A DNA stretch of 64,000 nucleotides from an uncultured Alphaproteobacteria bacterium (GTDB lineage Bacteria; Pseudomonadota; Alphaproteobacteria; HIMB59; GCA-002718135), in assembly GCA_902572735.1 (NCBI GenBank), contig CACGGX010000003.1, positions 42,841 to 106,840 on the forward strand, given 5' to 3'. Under the pieces are notes generated by a model, which saw only the letters and a list, made by a program, of their open reading frames with translations, was not told the DNA's origin and did not search any database. The translations under genes were made by a program, and so were the position numbers. Shown piece by piece: positions 36,305 through 45,295 of the stretch (position 1 is the stretch's first letter; each line of letters opens with the position of its first letter).

Positions 36305-37192
36305 GTGATAGTTAATTCTGATATAATTTATAAAGGTAACATTCACTGCCACTCAACTAATAGTGATGGTCAATTGTCACCTGAAAAGGTTTGTGAATTT
36401 TATAAAAACCTAAATTATGATTTTATTTCTTTAACTGACCATTTTAAAAGTGAATACAATTTTACCATTAGTGATACATCAAATTTCTCCGATGATAAAT
36501 TTACAACAATAACTGGTGCAGAACTTCACGCTGGTAAAAATAGTAATGGAGACGAATGGCATATCTTATCTGTTGGTATTCCTAAAGATTTCACTTCTCC
36601 GACTGAAGATGAATCTGGCCCTGAAATAGCTACAAGAGCTCTAAAAGCTGGAGCTTTTGTTGCTATCGCCCATCCTGAATGGTCAGGTTTAAATCTAAAT
36701 GATGCATTATCTATGCCCTTAGGCATTCATGCAATTGAAGCATTTAATGGTGTTTGCAAAACTTTTGGAAGAGAAAATGGCTCATATTTAATTGATCAAG
36801 TTATGGCTTCGGGGAGAATGATTGGAGCTATTGCAACTGATGATGCTCATTATTACGAAAAAGATGCCAATGCAGGTTGGGTTATGGTTCAAGCAGCATC
36901 TAACTCTCATGATGATATATTGGATGCGCTTAAATCTGGAAATTATTATGGATCAACAGGTCCAGAGATAATTAGAAGTGAAATAGTTGATGAATATTTT
37001 CATGTAGAAACTTCTAATGTTGATTATATCGGTTTAGTTGGTCGAGGAGCAAGATTTGAAAAAATTTCAGGTGAAAACCTTAAAGAAGCAAAATTTCCAT
37101 TAGCAAAGTTCCATAATAGTTGGGCAAGATTAATTTTAAGAACAAATGACGGTAAACAGGCCTGGGGTCATCCGTTTAAGATTTATTTATAA
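36305..37192 (+). CDS. PHP-domain phosphoesterase (candidate PhnPP-type cyclic phosphodiesterase)
   Basis: 295 residues from a GTG. PHP metal ligands are in place: HCH (His14, His16), Asp21, TDH (Asp45, His46), a Glu in GAELHA, His in AHPEW, and DDAH near residue 180. PHP proteins hydrolyse phosphate esters at a multinuclear metal site. It is the first gene of the phosphonate island, ends 3 nt before the transporter genes, and no phnP or phnN is present. A PHP enzyme from Eggerthella lenta (PhnPP) converts 5-phosphoribosyl-1,2-cyclic phosphate directly to ribose 5-phosphate. I infer a similar job here. Other PHP (CehA/McbA-like) hydrolases also occur near peptide transporters. Confidence 0.75.
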   Translation: MIVNSDIIYKGNIHCHSTNSDGQLSPEKVCEFYKNLNYDFISLTDHFKSEYNFTISDTSNFSDDKFTTITGAELHAGKNSNGDEWHILSVGIPKDFTSPTEDESGPEIATRALKAGAFVAIAHPEWSGLNLNDALSMPLGIHAIEAFNGVCKTFGRENGSYLIDQVMASGRMIGAIATDDAHYYEKDANAGWVMVQAASNSHDDILDALKSGNYYGSTGPEIIRSEIVDEYFHVETSNVDYIGLVGRGARFEKISGENLKEAKFPLAKFHNSWARLILRTNDGKQAWGHPFKIYL

Positions 37193-37195
37193 AAA

Positions 37196-38110
37196 ATGCG
37201 GTTCGTAATTATAAGAACTCTAAGAGCTTTTTTAACAATTTGGGGAGTCATCACTCTTACTTTCATTGCTACAAGAATAGCAGGAAATCCGATTGATAAT
37301 TTTGCACCCGAAGGTTTAAGTAATGAAGAGTATAACTATTTAATGGAGTATTTTGGACTCAATGAGTCATACTTTGTCCAATATATTAGTTATTTTAAAG
37401 GAATAATAGAAGGTAATTTTGGTTTTTCTTATTTTTCTTTTCAACCTGTAACAGAAGTTTTTTTTAGTAAATTACCTAATACTTTAGCTTTATTTGGATA
37501 TGCATTTTTAGTTTCATTAATAATTGGCATTCCTCTTGGAATTTACGCTGCTATTTACCGAAATTCAATTTTAACCACATTCATAATGGCTTTAGCATTT
37601 ACTGGATATGCTATTCCTAATTACATATTAGCTATATTTGCCATCCTTCTTTTTTCTTTTACGCTTCATTTATTACCAACTGTAGGTTTAGAAACTCCCT
37701 ATCATTATATTATGCCAGTAGGCTGTTTAGCTATGTCTATGTTGGCTGGAAAAATACGTTATTCACGCTCAGCAATGCTTGATGTTCTCAATGAAGATTA
37801 TATTCGTACTGCAAGGTCAAAAGGCTTATCAGAACGTATAGTTATTTTTAAGCATGCATTTAGAAATGCATCAATGCCTATCGTTTCAATTCTTGGATTA
37901 CAAATTGCAGGTTTTATTGCTGCTGTTGTTTTAGTTGAAGCAGTTTTTGCCATTGATGGAATAGGGAACTTAATTGTTAAAGCTGCAATCTTTAGCAATT
38001 ATCCAATACTCCAATATGGTGTGATGCTATGGGGTTCAATAGTTGTATTGGCTACTCTCTTAGTTGATCTGACATATGCATTATTAGATCCTAGAATTAG
38101 AGTAAACTGA
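37196..38110 (+). CDS. Peptide/nickel-type ABC transporter permease (DppB-like)
   Basis: 304 residues with six membrane helices. The N-terminal RTLRAFLTIWGVITLTFIATR is the DppB/OppB signature helix. The EAA loop reads YIRTARSKGLSERIVIFKHAFRNA. It forms the membrane channel with the next gene's product. It lies 3 nt after the PHP gene and its stop overlaps the following ATG by one base. Standard phosphonate operons use PhnE instead, so this transporter class is unusual in a C-P lyase island. Confidence 0.92.
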   Translation: MRFVIIRTLRAFLTIWGVITLTFIATRIAGNPIDNFAPEGLSNEEYNYLMEYFGLNESYFVQYISYFKGIIEGNFGFSYFSFQPVTEVFFSKLPNTLALFGYAFLVSLIIGIPLGIYAAIYRNSILTTFIMALAFTGYAIPNYILAIFAILLFSFTLHLLPTVGLETPYHYIMPVGCLAMSMLAGKIRYSRSAMLDVLNEDYIRTARSKGLSERIVIFKHAFRNASMPIVSILGLQIAGFIAAVVLVEAVFAIDGIGNLIVKAAIFSNYPILQYGVMLWGSIVVLATLLVDLTYALLDPRIRVN

Positions 38111-38982
38111 TGTTTTCAATTCTTAATAATAGTGAATTAGTTAAAAAATTCAAAAAAAGTGATTTAATCATTAAGGGAGGTTTATTTCTTTTATTCTTTT
38201 TAATACTTGTAGCTATCTTTGCGCCTATTCTTGCACCTTATGATCCAAATTCGACGAGCTTGTTATCTAGATTAAGACCTCCTTTAGGTTTTGAAAAATT
38301 TAAAGTTGGCTTTTTGCTAGGTACCGATGAACTTGGAAGAGATATGCTTTCAAGATTAATATATGGTTTAAGGTTTACTTTATTTATTGCTTTAGTAGGA
38401 TCATTAATCTCCATGACAATTGGAACCTTAATAGGTGTCATATCTGGATATGTTGGAGGTATCATAGACAACATTTTTATGATGTTGGTAGATATACAGA
38501 TTGCATTTCCAGGTACTTTAATGGCTTTATTATTAATATCTGTTTTTGGCTCGAGTATTACAATCCTAATTTTTGTAGTAGGTATTAGTGGTTGGGAAAA
38601 TTATGCTAGAGTAGTAAGAGGTCAAGTAATACAAATAAAAAATGAACCCTATGTATCTGCTGCGCAAGTAGCAGGGGCGAAACCAAGAAGAATAATTCTT
38701 CTTCATATGCTTCCAAATATTGCTTCCCCAATTATCGTCTTATACACTTTTGGTATTTCTAATATAATTTTATTGGAAAGTTCTTTATCGTTCTTGGGCT
38801 TAGGTATTCAGCCTCCAACAGCTACTTTAGGATCAATGACAGGCTTAGGAAGAGATTTTTTATCTTCCTATCCTCATATTTGTGTTTTGCCAGCGATAGT
38901 GATTTTATTAATTGCTTTAGTATTTTTGTTACTGGGTGATTGGTTACGAGATTCTCTTGATGTTCGTTTACAAAGAAAATGA
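38110..38982 (+). CDS. Peptide/nickel-type ABC transporter permease (DppC-like)
   Basis: 290 residues. A DppC-type N-terminal helix is followed by PILAPYDPNS and the LLGTDELGRDMLSRLIYGLR motif characteristic of OppC/DppC. The EAA loop is YVSAAQVAGAKPRRIILLHML. It is the second permease of the island's importer. Its start overlaps the DppB stop by one base (TGATG-type junction). Confidence 0.92.
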   Translation: MFSILNNSELVKKFKKSDLIIKGGLFLLFFLILVAIFAPILAPYDPNSTSLLSRLRPPLGFEKFKVGFLLGTDELGRDMLSRLIYGLRFTLFIALVGSLISMTIGTLIGVISGYVGGIIDNIFMMLVDIQIAFPGTLMALLLISVFGSSITILIFVVGISGWENYARVVRGQVIQIKNEPYVSAAQVAGAKPRRIILLHMLPNIASPIIVLYTFGISNIILLESSLSFLGLGIQPPTATLGSMTGLGRDFLSSYPHICVLPAIVILLIALVFLLLGDWLRDSLDVRLQRK

Positions 38983-38996
38983 TTTCAAGAGATGGT

Positions 38997-39025
38997 GTTT
39001 TATTTTTAATGGTTAAAAATAAAAC
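38997..39025 (+). promoter_or_regulatory. 13-bp perfect hairpin before the binding-protein gene
   Basis: GTTTTATTTTTAA (38997-39009) and its exact reverse complement (39013-39025) are separated by TGG. The hairpin begins 14 nt after the dppC-like stop. A Shine-Dalgarno-like GGAG (39048-39051) and the ATG at 39058 follow. It is A-T rich and could be an mRNA-processing or attenuation element. Confidence 0.5.
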
Positions 39026-39057
39026 TAAATTTAACTTTTTAGTTAATGGAGTAAACT

Positions 39058-40710
39058 ATGAAAATAAAAAAATTTGTTAGAAACTTCTTTATACTTCTAA
39101 CATCTATTTCATCATTATCTTTAACTTCTTTTGCGAATGCAGTTGAAATAAAAGTTGGTGTGTTAAATCTATCAGCCACGTTTGCACCAGCACAAAGTCA
39201 CTCAAACGTTGATTCACAATTTTTTGTAAACATGATGGAACCTTTGATAGGTAAAAATGCAAAAAATATGGATAATGAATTTGGCCCGATGTTTGGTGGA
39301 TTGGCTGAGTCGTATGAAATTCATCCAAGTAAACAAATTATTGATTTTAAAATTAGAAAAGGTGTAAAATTTCATAATGGTGATGACATGACCATTGAAG
39401 ATGTTCTTTTTTCTTTACAATCAATGATTAATGTTACCGATCCTATAAGAACAGAAAGATCTAAAGAATTTTTTGGAAATATAGCTAGAGCTGAAGCACT
39501 CGATGAAAACACTGTTCGAGTTATTACCAAAAAACCAGATTTTCTAACGGAATTATTTCTATCTTCACAACAATCAATGATTTATCCTAAGAAATATCTT
39601 ATGGGTTTGACAGGTGATCCTGATATTGATGAAATATCTGATTATCGTGCTTTCGGATTAGCACCTGTTGGTACTGGTCCTTATAAGGTTACATCATTTA
39701 ATCCAAGAGTCGAAATTGTTTATGAAAGACATGATGATTATTGGGGTGAAAAAGCACCATACGATAAAATAACTATGGTAAGAATTCCAGAAGCTGCGGC
39801 AAGAGTAACTGCTCTTATCAATGGAGAAATTGATTTAGCTACAAACATAGCGCCAGATCAGTTGGCAACAATTGATAATGCCCCAGGTTATAAAACCACA
39901 GGTGCAGTAACTCCTTTATTTCATGTAATCTATTTTGCTGGTGCTGGCTATGATAGGGAAAGTGATGCTCTCTCTGGTGGATCAAAAACTTTCACTAAAG
40001 AACTTCGTCAAGCAATGGTATCAGCTGTAGATAGAGATCTTTTAAATGATGCTTTATGGTTTGGAAAGTCTGTAGTTCCTAGTACGCATTCATATCCTAA
40101 CTACGGGAAATTTTATACTCCTGATTTTGATACTTTTAGTTACGATATTGAAAAAGCTAAAAAACTTATCAAAGATAATAATTTAGAAGGAACAAAATTA
40201 GAATTTTGGACTGATCCATATTATTATACAAATGGTCTTCTAGCTGCTCAGGCAATGGCCGAGATGTGGAAAGAAATTGGTATTGATGTAACTATTCGAA
40301 CAACGGAAACTTGGGCTTCTAAAGGTGAGCCTGGTTCTTGGGGGTACAATGGTCAAATGCAGAATTGGTCAAATCCAATGTATTATGCAGATCCTCATGG
40401 CTCATTTGGAAAAATGTGGGCTCCAGGTGGTGCAGGAATGACAAGAGAACTTTGGAATCCATCGATCGGTATGGAAGCATATACTGAATTGTATAATGAG
40501 TTTAGATGGGAATTAGACCCTGAAAAACGAAATGCAAAATATGGTGAAATAATGGATCTCGTCAAAGAAGATGCTTTCATGTTAGTTCTATATCAACCAT
40601 TTGAAAGTTATGGAATGAGAGAAGATCTTCATTGGGATCCTTTCCCTGGACATATACCATACGTTCTTGATTTTAGAGCAGGCATGTTTGAGGATGATAG
40701 ATTAAATTAA
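39058..40710 (+). CDS. Family 5 extracellular solute-binding protein (peptide/opine/nickel type)
   Basis: 550 residues. A signal peptide (about 1-28, ending SFANA) leads into the SBP_bac_5 fold: EPLIGKNA, then IDFKIRKGVKFHNGDDMTIEDV at about 100-120, and GTGPYKVTSF later. The GGAG 7 nt before the ATG is one of the clearest Shine-Dalgarno sites in the window, in keeping with high expression. The gene is bracketed by two stem-loops. It delivers substrate to the DppBC-like channel. The substrate is unknown; its place in a C-P lyase island suggests a phosphonate-containing compound larger than methylphosphonate. Confidence 0.9.
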   Translation: MKIKKFVRNFFILLTSISSLSLTSFANAVEIKVGVLNLSATFAPAQSHSNVDSQFFVNMMEPLIGKNAKNMDNEFGPMFGGLAESYEIHPSKQIIDFKIRKGVKFHNGDDMTIEDVLFSLQSMINVTDPIRTERSKEFFGNIARAEALDENTVRVITKKPDFLTELFLSSQQSMIYPKKYLMGLTGDPDIDEISDYRAFGLAPVGTGPYKVTSFNPRVEIVYERHDDYWGEKAPYDKITMVRIPEAAARVTALINGEIDLATNIAPDQLATIDNAPGYKTTGAVTPLFHVIYFAGAGYDRESDALSGGSKTFTKELRQAMVSAVDRDLLNDALWFGKSVVPSTHSYPNYGKFYTPDFDTFSYDIEKAKKLIKDNNLEGTKLEFWTDPYYYTNGLLAAQAMAEMWKEIGIDVTIRTTETWASKGEPGSWGYNGQMQNWSNPMYYADPHGSFGKMWAPGGAGMTRELWNPSIGMEAYTELYNEFRWELDPEKRNAKYGEIMDLVKEDAFMLVLYQPFESYGMREDLHWDPFPGHIPYVLDFRAGMFEDDRLN

Positions 40711-40718
40711 ATTATAAA

Positions 40719-40742
40719 GGAGGGCAGAATAATCTGCCCTCC
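40719..40742 (+). terminator. GC-rich stem-loop after the binding-protein gene
   Basis: GGAGGGCAGA (40719-40728) pairs perfectly with TCTGCCCTCC (40733-40742) around an ATAA loop. It starts 8 nt after the binding-protein stop and ends 14 nt before the ATPase ATG. There is no good U-tract. A stable 10-bp stem here is the classic place for partial termination or 3' mRNA protection, giving more binding protein than downstream products. Confidence 0.65.
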
Positions 40743-40756
40743 ATGATTAATATTTT

Positions 40757-42505
40757 ATGAAAAAAAAATTATTAGAAGTTAAAAATTTAGAATTATCATT
40801 CGGTAATAATGATAGTTATTTTAAAGCTCTAAAAAATATTAGTTTTGATATTTATCCAAATGAAACTGTGTCTATAGTAGGTGAATCAGGATCAGGTAAA
40901 TCTGTTACTGCAATGGGCGTAATGTCATTAATTCAAAAGGCAGGTGGAAATATTGAAAATGGATCAATCATATTTGATAAAAAATATAATATGGTGAATA
41001 TCGAAGAAGAGAAGGCAAGAAGCATTCGAGGAAACATGATTTCGATGATTTTTCAAGAACCTATGACTTCTTTAAATCCAGTTTTTACAGTAGGTGAGCA
41101 AATTTTAGAAGCCCTAATTACTCATAAAAATGTCTCAAAAGAAAAAGGGAGGCAAATGGTAATAGAGGCAATGAAAGAAGTTAAAATTGCTCAAGCTGAA
41201 AAAAGATTTTCCCAATATCCTCACGAATTATCAGGAGGTATGCGACAGAGAATAATGATTGCGATGGCACTTGTTTGTGAACCAAAATTATTAATTGCCG
41301 ATGAACCTACAACGGCTCTAGATGTAACAATTCAAGCACAAATTTTATGGTTGATAAAACAATTAAAAGAAAATCATGGTACAGCAGTAATGTTTATTAC
41401 ACACGATTTAGGTGTTGTTGCTCAAATTTCAGATAGAGTAGTTGTTATGAAAAGAGGCTCTATTATTGAAACAGGTACCGTTAATCAAATTTATAATAAT
41501 CCAGAAGATCCGTATACCAAAAATTTAATAGAGTCAGTGCCAAAACTTGGGAATGAACATCAAAAATTATACAGAGAGGAAAACAAATTTATTTTAGAAT
41601 TTAATAATGTTACTGTAAAATATCCTGTAAGAAGAGGTATCTTAAATAATGTTACAACTGAGTTATGTGCTGTAGATAGAGCAAACTTCAAAATTAAAGA
41701 AGGTCAAACATTAGGAATTGTTGGAGAGTCAGGTTGTGGAAAATCCACAATTGCTAAAACAGTTGCAGGATTAGTTAAACCAGAATCTGGAGAAATAATT
41801 TTAGATGGAACCAACGCATTAGACTTAAAAGGAAGAGATCTTCAAAACTTTAAAAAAAATATAGGTATGATATTTCAAGATCCATTCGCATCTTTGAGCC
41901 CAAGAAGAACAGCTGCTCAACAAATTTCAGAACCATTAGAAATTCATAATGCTGGTTCCAGGAAATTTATACAAGAAAGAGTTGAATGGTTAATAAATAA
42001 AGTTGGTCTAGATAATTCACATTTGTATAGATATCCTCATGAATTTTCAGGAGGACAAAGGCAAAGGTTAAGTATAGCTAGAGCGTTAGCTCTTGAGCCA
42101 AAACTAGTTATTGCTGACGAACCTGTTTCAGCTTTGGATGTTTCTGTTCAAGAAACTGTACTTGGTCTTTTTGAAGATTTACAAAAAGAATTAAAATTAA
42201 CGTATATTTTTATTTCACATGATCTATCAGTAATTGAAAAAATAAGTGACTGGGTTGCAGTTATGTATTTTGGAAGAATTGTAGAAAGTGGTAAAGTTAA
42301 AGATGTGTTAAGAAAAACTAAACATGATTATACAAAAAACTTAATTAAATCAGTTCCTACACCTGATCCAAATATAAAGATGACTCAACCAAAAATGTTT
42401 TCTGAAATGAAAAGTGATTTATTATTAAAGAAAGGACATCAATTTGAAGAAGATTTACAATATGATGAAAGTTTAGAAAATCATAGAATGCTTCTTACTA
42501 ATTAA
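40757..42505 (+). CDS. Fused peptide-type ABC transporter ATPase (DppD-DppF)
   Basis: 582 residues containing two complete nucleotide-binding domains. The first has Walker A GESGSGKS (about residue 46) and signature LSGGMRQR. The second has Walker A GESGCGKS (about 330) and signature FSGGQRQR. Each is followed by the oligopeptide-transporter C-terminal element (DPYTKNLIESVP, then HDYTKNLIKSVP). It powers the importer encoded just upstream. The fusion of D and F subunits is common for this transporter class. Confidence 0.93.
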   Translation: MKKKLLEVKNLELSFGNNDSYFKALKNISFDIYPNETVSIVGESGSGKSVTAMGVMSLIQKAGGNIENGSIIFDKKYNMVNIEEEKARSIRGNMISMIFQEPMTSLNPVFTVGEQILEALITHKNVSKEKGRQMVIEAMKEVKIAQAEKRFSQYPHELSGGMRQRIMIAMALVCEPKLLIADEPTTALDVTIQAQILWLIKQLKENHGTAVMFITHDLGVVAQISDRVVVMKRGSIIETGTVNQIYNNPEDPYTKNLIESVPKLGNEHQKLYREENKFILEFNNVTVKYPVRRGILNNVTTELCAVDRANFKIKEGQTLGIVGESGCGKSTIAKTVAGLVKPESGEIILDGTNALDLKGRDLQNFKKNIGMIFQDPFASLSPRRTAAQQISEPLEIHNAGSRKFIQERVEWLINKVGLDNSHLYRYPHEFSGGQRQRLSIARALALEPKLVIADEPVSALDVSVQETVLGLFEDLQKELKLTYIFISHDLSVIEKISDWVAVMYFGRIVESGKVKDVLRKTKHDYTKNLIKSVPTPDPNIKMTQPKMFSEMKSDLLLKKGHQFEEDLQYDESLENHRMLLTN

Positions 42506-42509
42506 TATT

Positions 42510-43427
42510 GTGCACACAGTCAAAACTTATAGAAAAAAGTTAAATAATTTTATCAATAAAAAATATCTTGCAAGTTTTTTAGTTTTAATAAGCGCTCTTA
42601 CTATAGCAAGTATGATGTCAGCATTTAAAATTTCGAGTCACTACCTGTCATTTTATCAAATAATATTTATTAAATCTATTGGCAGCACTTTACTGCTATT
42701 ACCAATTTTTTTATTTTCAGGTCTAAAATTCTTACCAGAAAATAGTTATCAATTATATTTTTTAAGAATATTTCTAATAATGGGAGCTATAGTTTGCTGG
42801 ATTTATTCAATTGTTAACTTACCTATGGGAACAGCAACCGCTATATCTTTTTCTAAAAGTTTTTTTGTACTTTGGTTAGCTTATTTATTTTTATCAGAAA
42901 ATATTACTTTTCAAAAAATAATAGTTACTTTTATAGGTTTTGTAGGTGTTTTATTTTGCTTAGAATTTTCAAATTCATCAATTTTATTTTCTGGTATTGT
43001 TGGAATTATCGGAGCTATTTTTGCAGCTGGATTAACTATTGTTATTAAAAAACTCTCCTTAAAAGAGCCAGTTTTAAGAATAATGCTAATTCCAAATATT
43101 TCTATAAGTATATTGTTTTTATTACCTGCGCTTTATAGCTGGAATGAAATTCCAACTTCAATTTTTTTTCCTGTTCTAATAATGATCACCTTTGGTTCAA
43201 TTGCTCAATGGTGTTTTCTTACTGCTTATAAATTAGTTGATGTATCGTATATAGCACCATGGGAATATTCGAGATTAGTTGCTGCAATAATTTTTGGATT
43301 TATATTTTTCAATGAATTATTAACAGTTAATATTCTAGTTGGTATTATTTTGATAATTGGTTCCACATACTATTCGTTACTTTACATTAAATCTGATGAT
43401 AATTATTCAATTGAAGGGAGAAACTAA
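42510..43427 (+). CDS. EamA/DMT-superfamily transporter in the phosphonate island
   Basis: 305 residues with about ten membrane helices in two EamA halves. It includes LPMGTATAISFSKSFFVLW, the usual DMT segment after helix 3, and YIAPWEYSRL in the second half. It starts with GTG 4 nt after the ATPase gene and overlaps the phosphoesterase ATG by one base, so it belongs to the transcript. It may export a by-product or import a moiety released from the phosphonate substrate. Sequence does not tell. Confidence 0.85.
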   Translation: MHTVKTYRKKLNNFINKKYLASFLVLISALTIASMMSAFKISSHYLSFYQIIFIKSIGSTLLLLPIFLFSGLKFLPENSYQLYFLRIFLIMGAIVCWIYSIVNLPMGTATAISFSKSFFVLWLAYLFLSENITFQKIIVTFIGFVGVLFCLEFSNSSILFSGIVGIIGAIFAAGLTIVIKKLSLKEPVLRIMLIPNISISILFLLPALYSWNEIPTSIFFPVLIMITFGSIAQWCFLTAYKLVDVSYIAPWEYSRLVAAIIFGFIFFNELLTVNILVGIILIIGSTYYSLLYIKSDDNYSIEGRN

Positions 43428-44281
43428 TGATAAAAATAATTACAATTGCTGATATTCATTGTGGAAAGAACAGCTTAACTAAAAGAGGTGATACAGCACT
43501 TAGCTTGCTTGATGAATTTAATCTTTTTGTTGATAAAGAAAAACCTGATTTAATCATTGATTTAGGTGATCGTATAAATGATATTGATAAAAAAAATGAT
43601 ATTATTTTGCAAAAAGAAATATTTAAGAAATTAAATGAAAATAAAATAAAAACTTATCATATTTGTGGAAACCACGATGTTGTAAATCTTACTGTGAAGG
43701 AAAATGAAGAGATATTTAATCAATCTTTAGAAAACGAAGTTATTCTTTTAGATAATTTTAAAATATTATTATGGAGAGCTGATGCTAAAACTTATCGCAC
43801 AGATGATTTTTTTGGATTTAAAATTAATGAAATGGATTTTATATGGTTAAACAACGAGGTAATGAATTCTAAGGTTCCAGTTATCATTTTTTCTCATGTA
43901 CCTATTTCTCCTGCATCTCTAATCGGGAACTATTACTTTCAAAATAATCCTTCTTTTGGGTCATATCCTAATTCTTCCCGTTTAAGAAATAGTATATGTA
44001 AAGCATCAATGCCTGTTTTTTTTCTGTCTGGTCACGTGCATTGGAATTCTTTTTCACAAGAAGATGGAATTACATATCTTACTCAACAATCCCTCACTGA
44101 AAGTTTTTCTAATTTTGGAAAACCAGCAAAATCTTGGGGACAAATTTCCCTTGATAATAAATTTTTATGGAAAGTTTACGGTGATGAACCAATAGAAATA
44201 TCGTTAGATATTAAGAAAAGAAATAGTATTACTCCTCTAGGTTCATTTTCAAATTTAAATCAAGATTTAAGAGCAAAATAA
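43427..44281 (+). CDS. Calcineurin-like metallophosphoesterase of the phosphonate island
   Basis: 284 residues with all five metallophosphoesterase blocks: ADIH (Asp9, His11), DLGDRIND (Asp48), CGNHD (Asn82, His83), FSHVP and SGHVHW. There is no signal peptide, so it is cytoplasmic. Members hydrolyse phosphomonoesters, phosphodiesters or cyclic nucleotides. It sits between the importer and phnG with a one-base overlap upstream and one base of spacing downstream. I infer it acts on the imported compound, for example cleaving a phosphonate monoester to free phosphonate before C-P lyase. A role on a cyclic ribosyl phosphate is the alternative. Confidence 0.85.
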   Translation: MIKIITIADIHCGKNSLTKRGDTALSLLDEFNLFVDKEKPDLIIDLGDRINDIDKKNDIILQKEIFKKLNENKIKTYHICGNHDVVNLTVKENEEIFNQSLENEVILLDNFKILLWRADAKTYRTDDFFGFKINEMDFIWLNNEVMNSKVPVIIFSHVPISPASLIGNYYFQNNPSFGSYPNSSRLRNSICKASMPVFFLSGHVHWNSFSQEDGITYLTQQSLTESFSNFGKPAKSWGQISLDNKFLWKVYGDEPIEISLDIKKRNSITPLGSFSNLNQDLRAK

Positions 44282-44282
44282 A

Positions 44283-44723
44283 GTGTCTAAAATACAAAGA
44301 AAAGATTGGATTTCTATTTTGTCAAAAACAGAAACAATAGATTTAAAAAATTGTATTGAAAATATAAATTATACTAAAGATTATAAAATAATTTACGGAC
44401 CGAATGTTGGCTCCATCATGATAAGAGGAAGATTAGGGGGTAATGGAGATCCTTATAATCTGGGTGAAGCAACATTAACTAAATGTGTCATAAAATTAGA
44501 AGAAGGAGTAATTGGTTATTCGTATCATCTAGGTAGAGATAAAATTAGAGCTGAATATGCTGCAGTTTTAGATGCTTTAATGCAAGATAACAATTATTAT
44601 TCTAAACTTCAAAGTATGATTTTAGACTTAAAAGATAAAATCAATAAAAAAGAAAATCACATTATTAATGAAAGTAACTCATCAAAAGTTGATTTCTTTA
44701 CACTGGTGAGAGGTGATGGATAA
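44283..44723 (+). CDS. phnG: C-P lyase core subunit PhnG
   Basis: 146 residues from a GTG, the normal PhnG length. The family core GPNVGSIMIRGRLGGNGDPY, then NLGEATLTKCVIKLEEG and YHLGRDK, is clear. PhnG with PhnI, PhnH and PhnL helps couple the phosphonate to ATP-derived ribose triphosphate with release of adenine. It opens the phnGHIJKLM block, with one-base overlap to phnH. Confidence 0.95.
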   Translation: MSKIQRKDWISILSKTETIDLKNCIENINYTKDYKIIYGPNVGSIMIRGRLGGNGDPYNLGEATLTKCVIKLEEGVIGYSYHLGRDKIRAEYAAVLDALMQDNNYYSKLQSMILDLKDKINKKENHIINESNSSKVDFFTLVRGDG

Positions 44724-45295
44724 TGGAATATATTGGATATCAAGATCAAACACATTCATCACAAAATATGTTTAGAACAATTTTAAAAGCAACCTCTTTT
44801 CCTGGATCTATATTCACAGTTCCAGAAAATCTTGAAACAGATAATGTTCTTTATTCTTCAACAGCTAATATTATTTTTACGTTATTTGATATTGATACTA
44901 AAATTTTTATAGATTCTGAAAAGATATCAAAAATACAAAACTTTATAACTTTCAACACAAATGCAAATTGTATAGAAAAATCTAATCATTGTGACTTTGC
45001 AATTATTCAAAATAAGGAATTTAATATTGAAAATTTTAATCTTGGCTCAGATGAATATCCTGACAACTCATCCACGATAATTATTGAAGTTGAAGATCTG
45101 GTTAACGGTGAAGAATTAATAATTGAAGGTCCTGGTATTCAAAAAACAAAATCAATATCCCCAACTAATTTACCTAAAAATTTTCAATCTCAATGGCAAA
45201 ATAATAATTTTATTTTTCCAAGAGGTGTCGACTTAATTCTTACATGTAAAGATAATTTTTTCTGTCTGCCACGAACATCAAAGGTATTAAAATAA
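44723..45295 (+). CDS. phnH: C-P lyase core subunit PhnH
   Basis: 190 residues, typical of PhnH. It shows the N-terminal FRTILKATSFPGSIFTV block and GPGIQKTKSISP in the second half, followed by FPRGVDLILTCKD. PhnH is a dimeric structural subunit of the PhnGHIJ complex. Its start and stop each overlap a neighbour by one base. Confidence 0.93.
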   Translation: MEYIGYQDQTHSSQNMFRTILKATSFPGSIFTVPENLETDNVLYSSTANIIFTLFDIDTKIFIDSEKISKIQNFITFNTNANCIEKSNHCDFAIIQNKEFNIENFNLGSDEYPDNSSTIIIEVEDLVNGEELIIEGPGIQKTKSISPTNLPKNFQSQWQNNNFIFPRGVDLILTCKDNFFCLPRTSKVLK

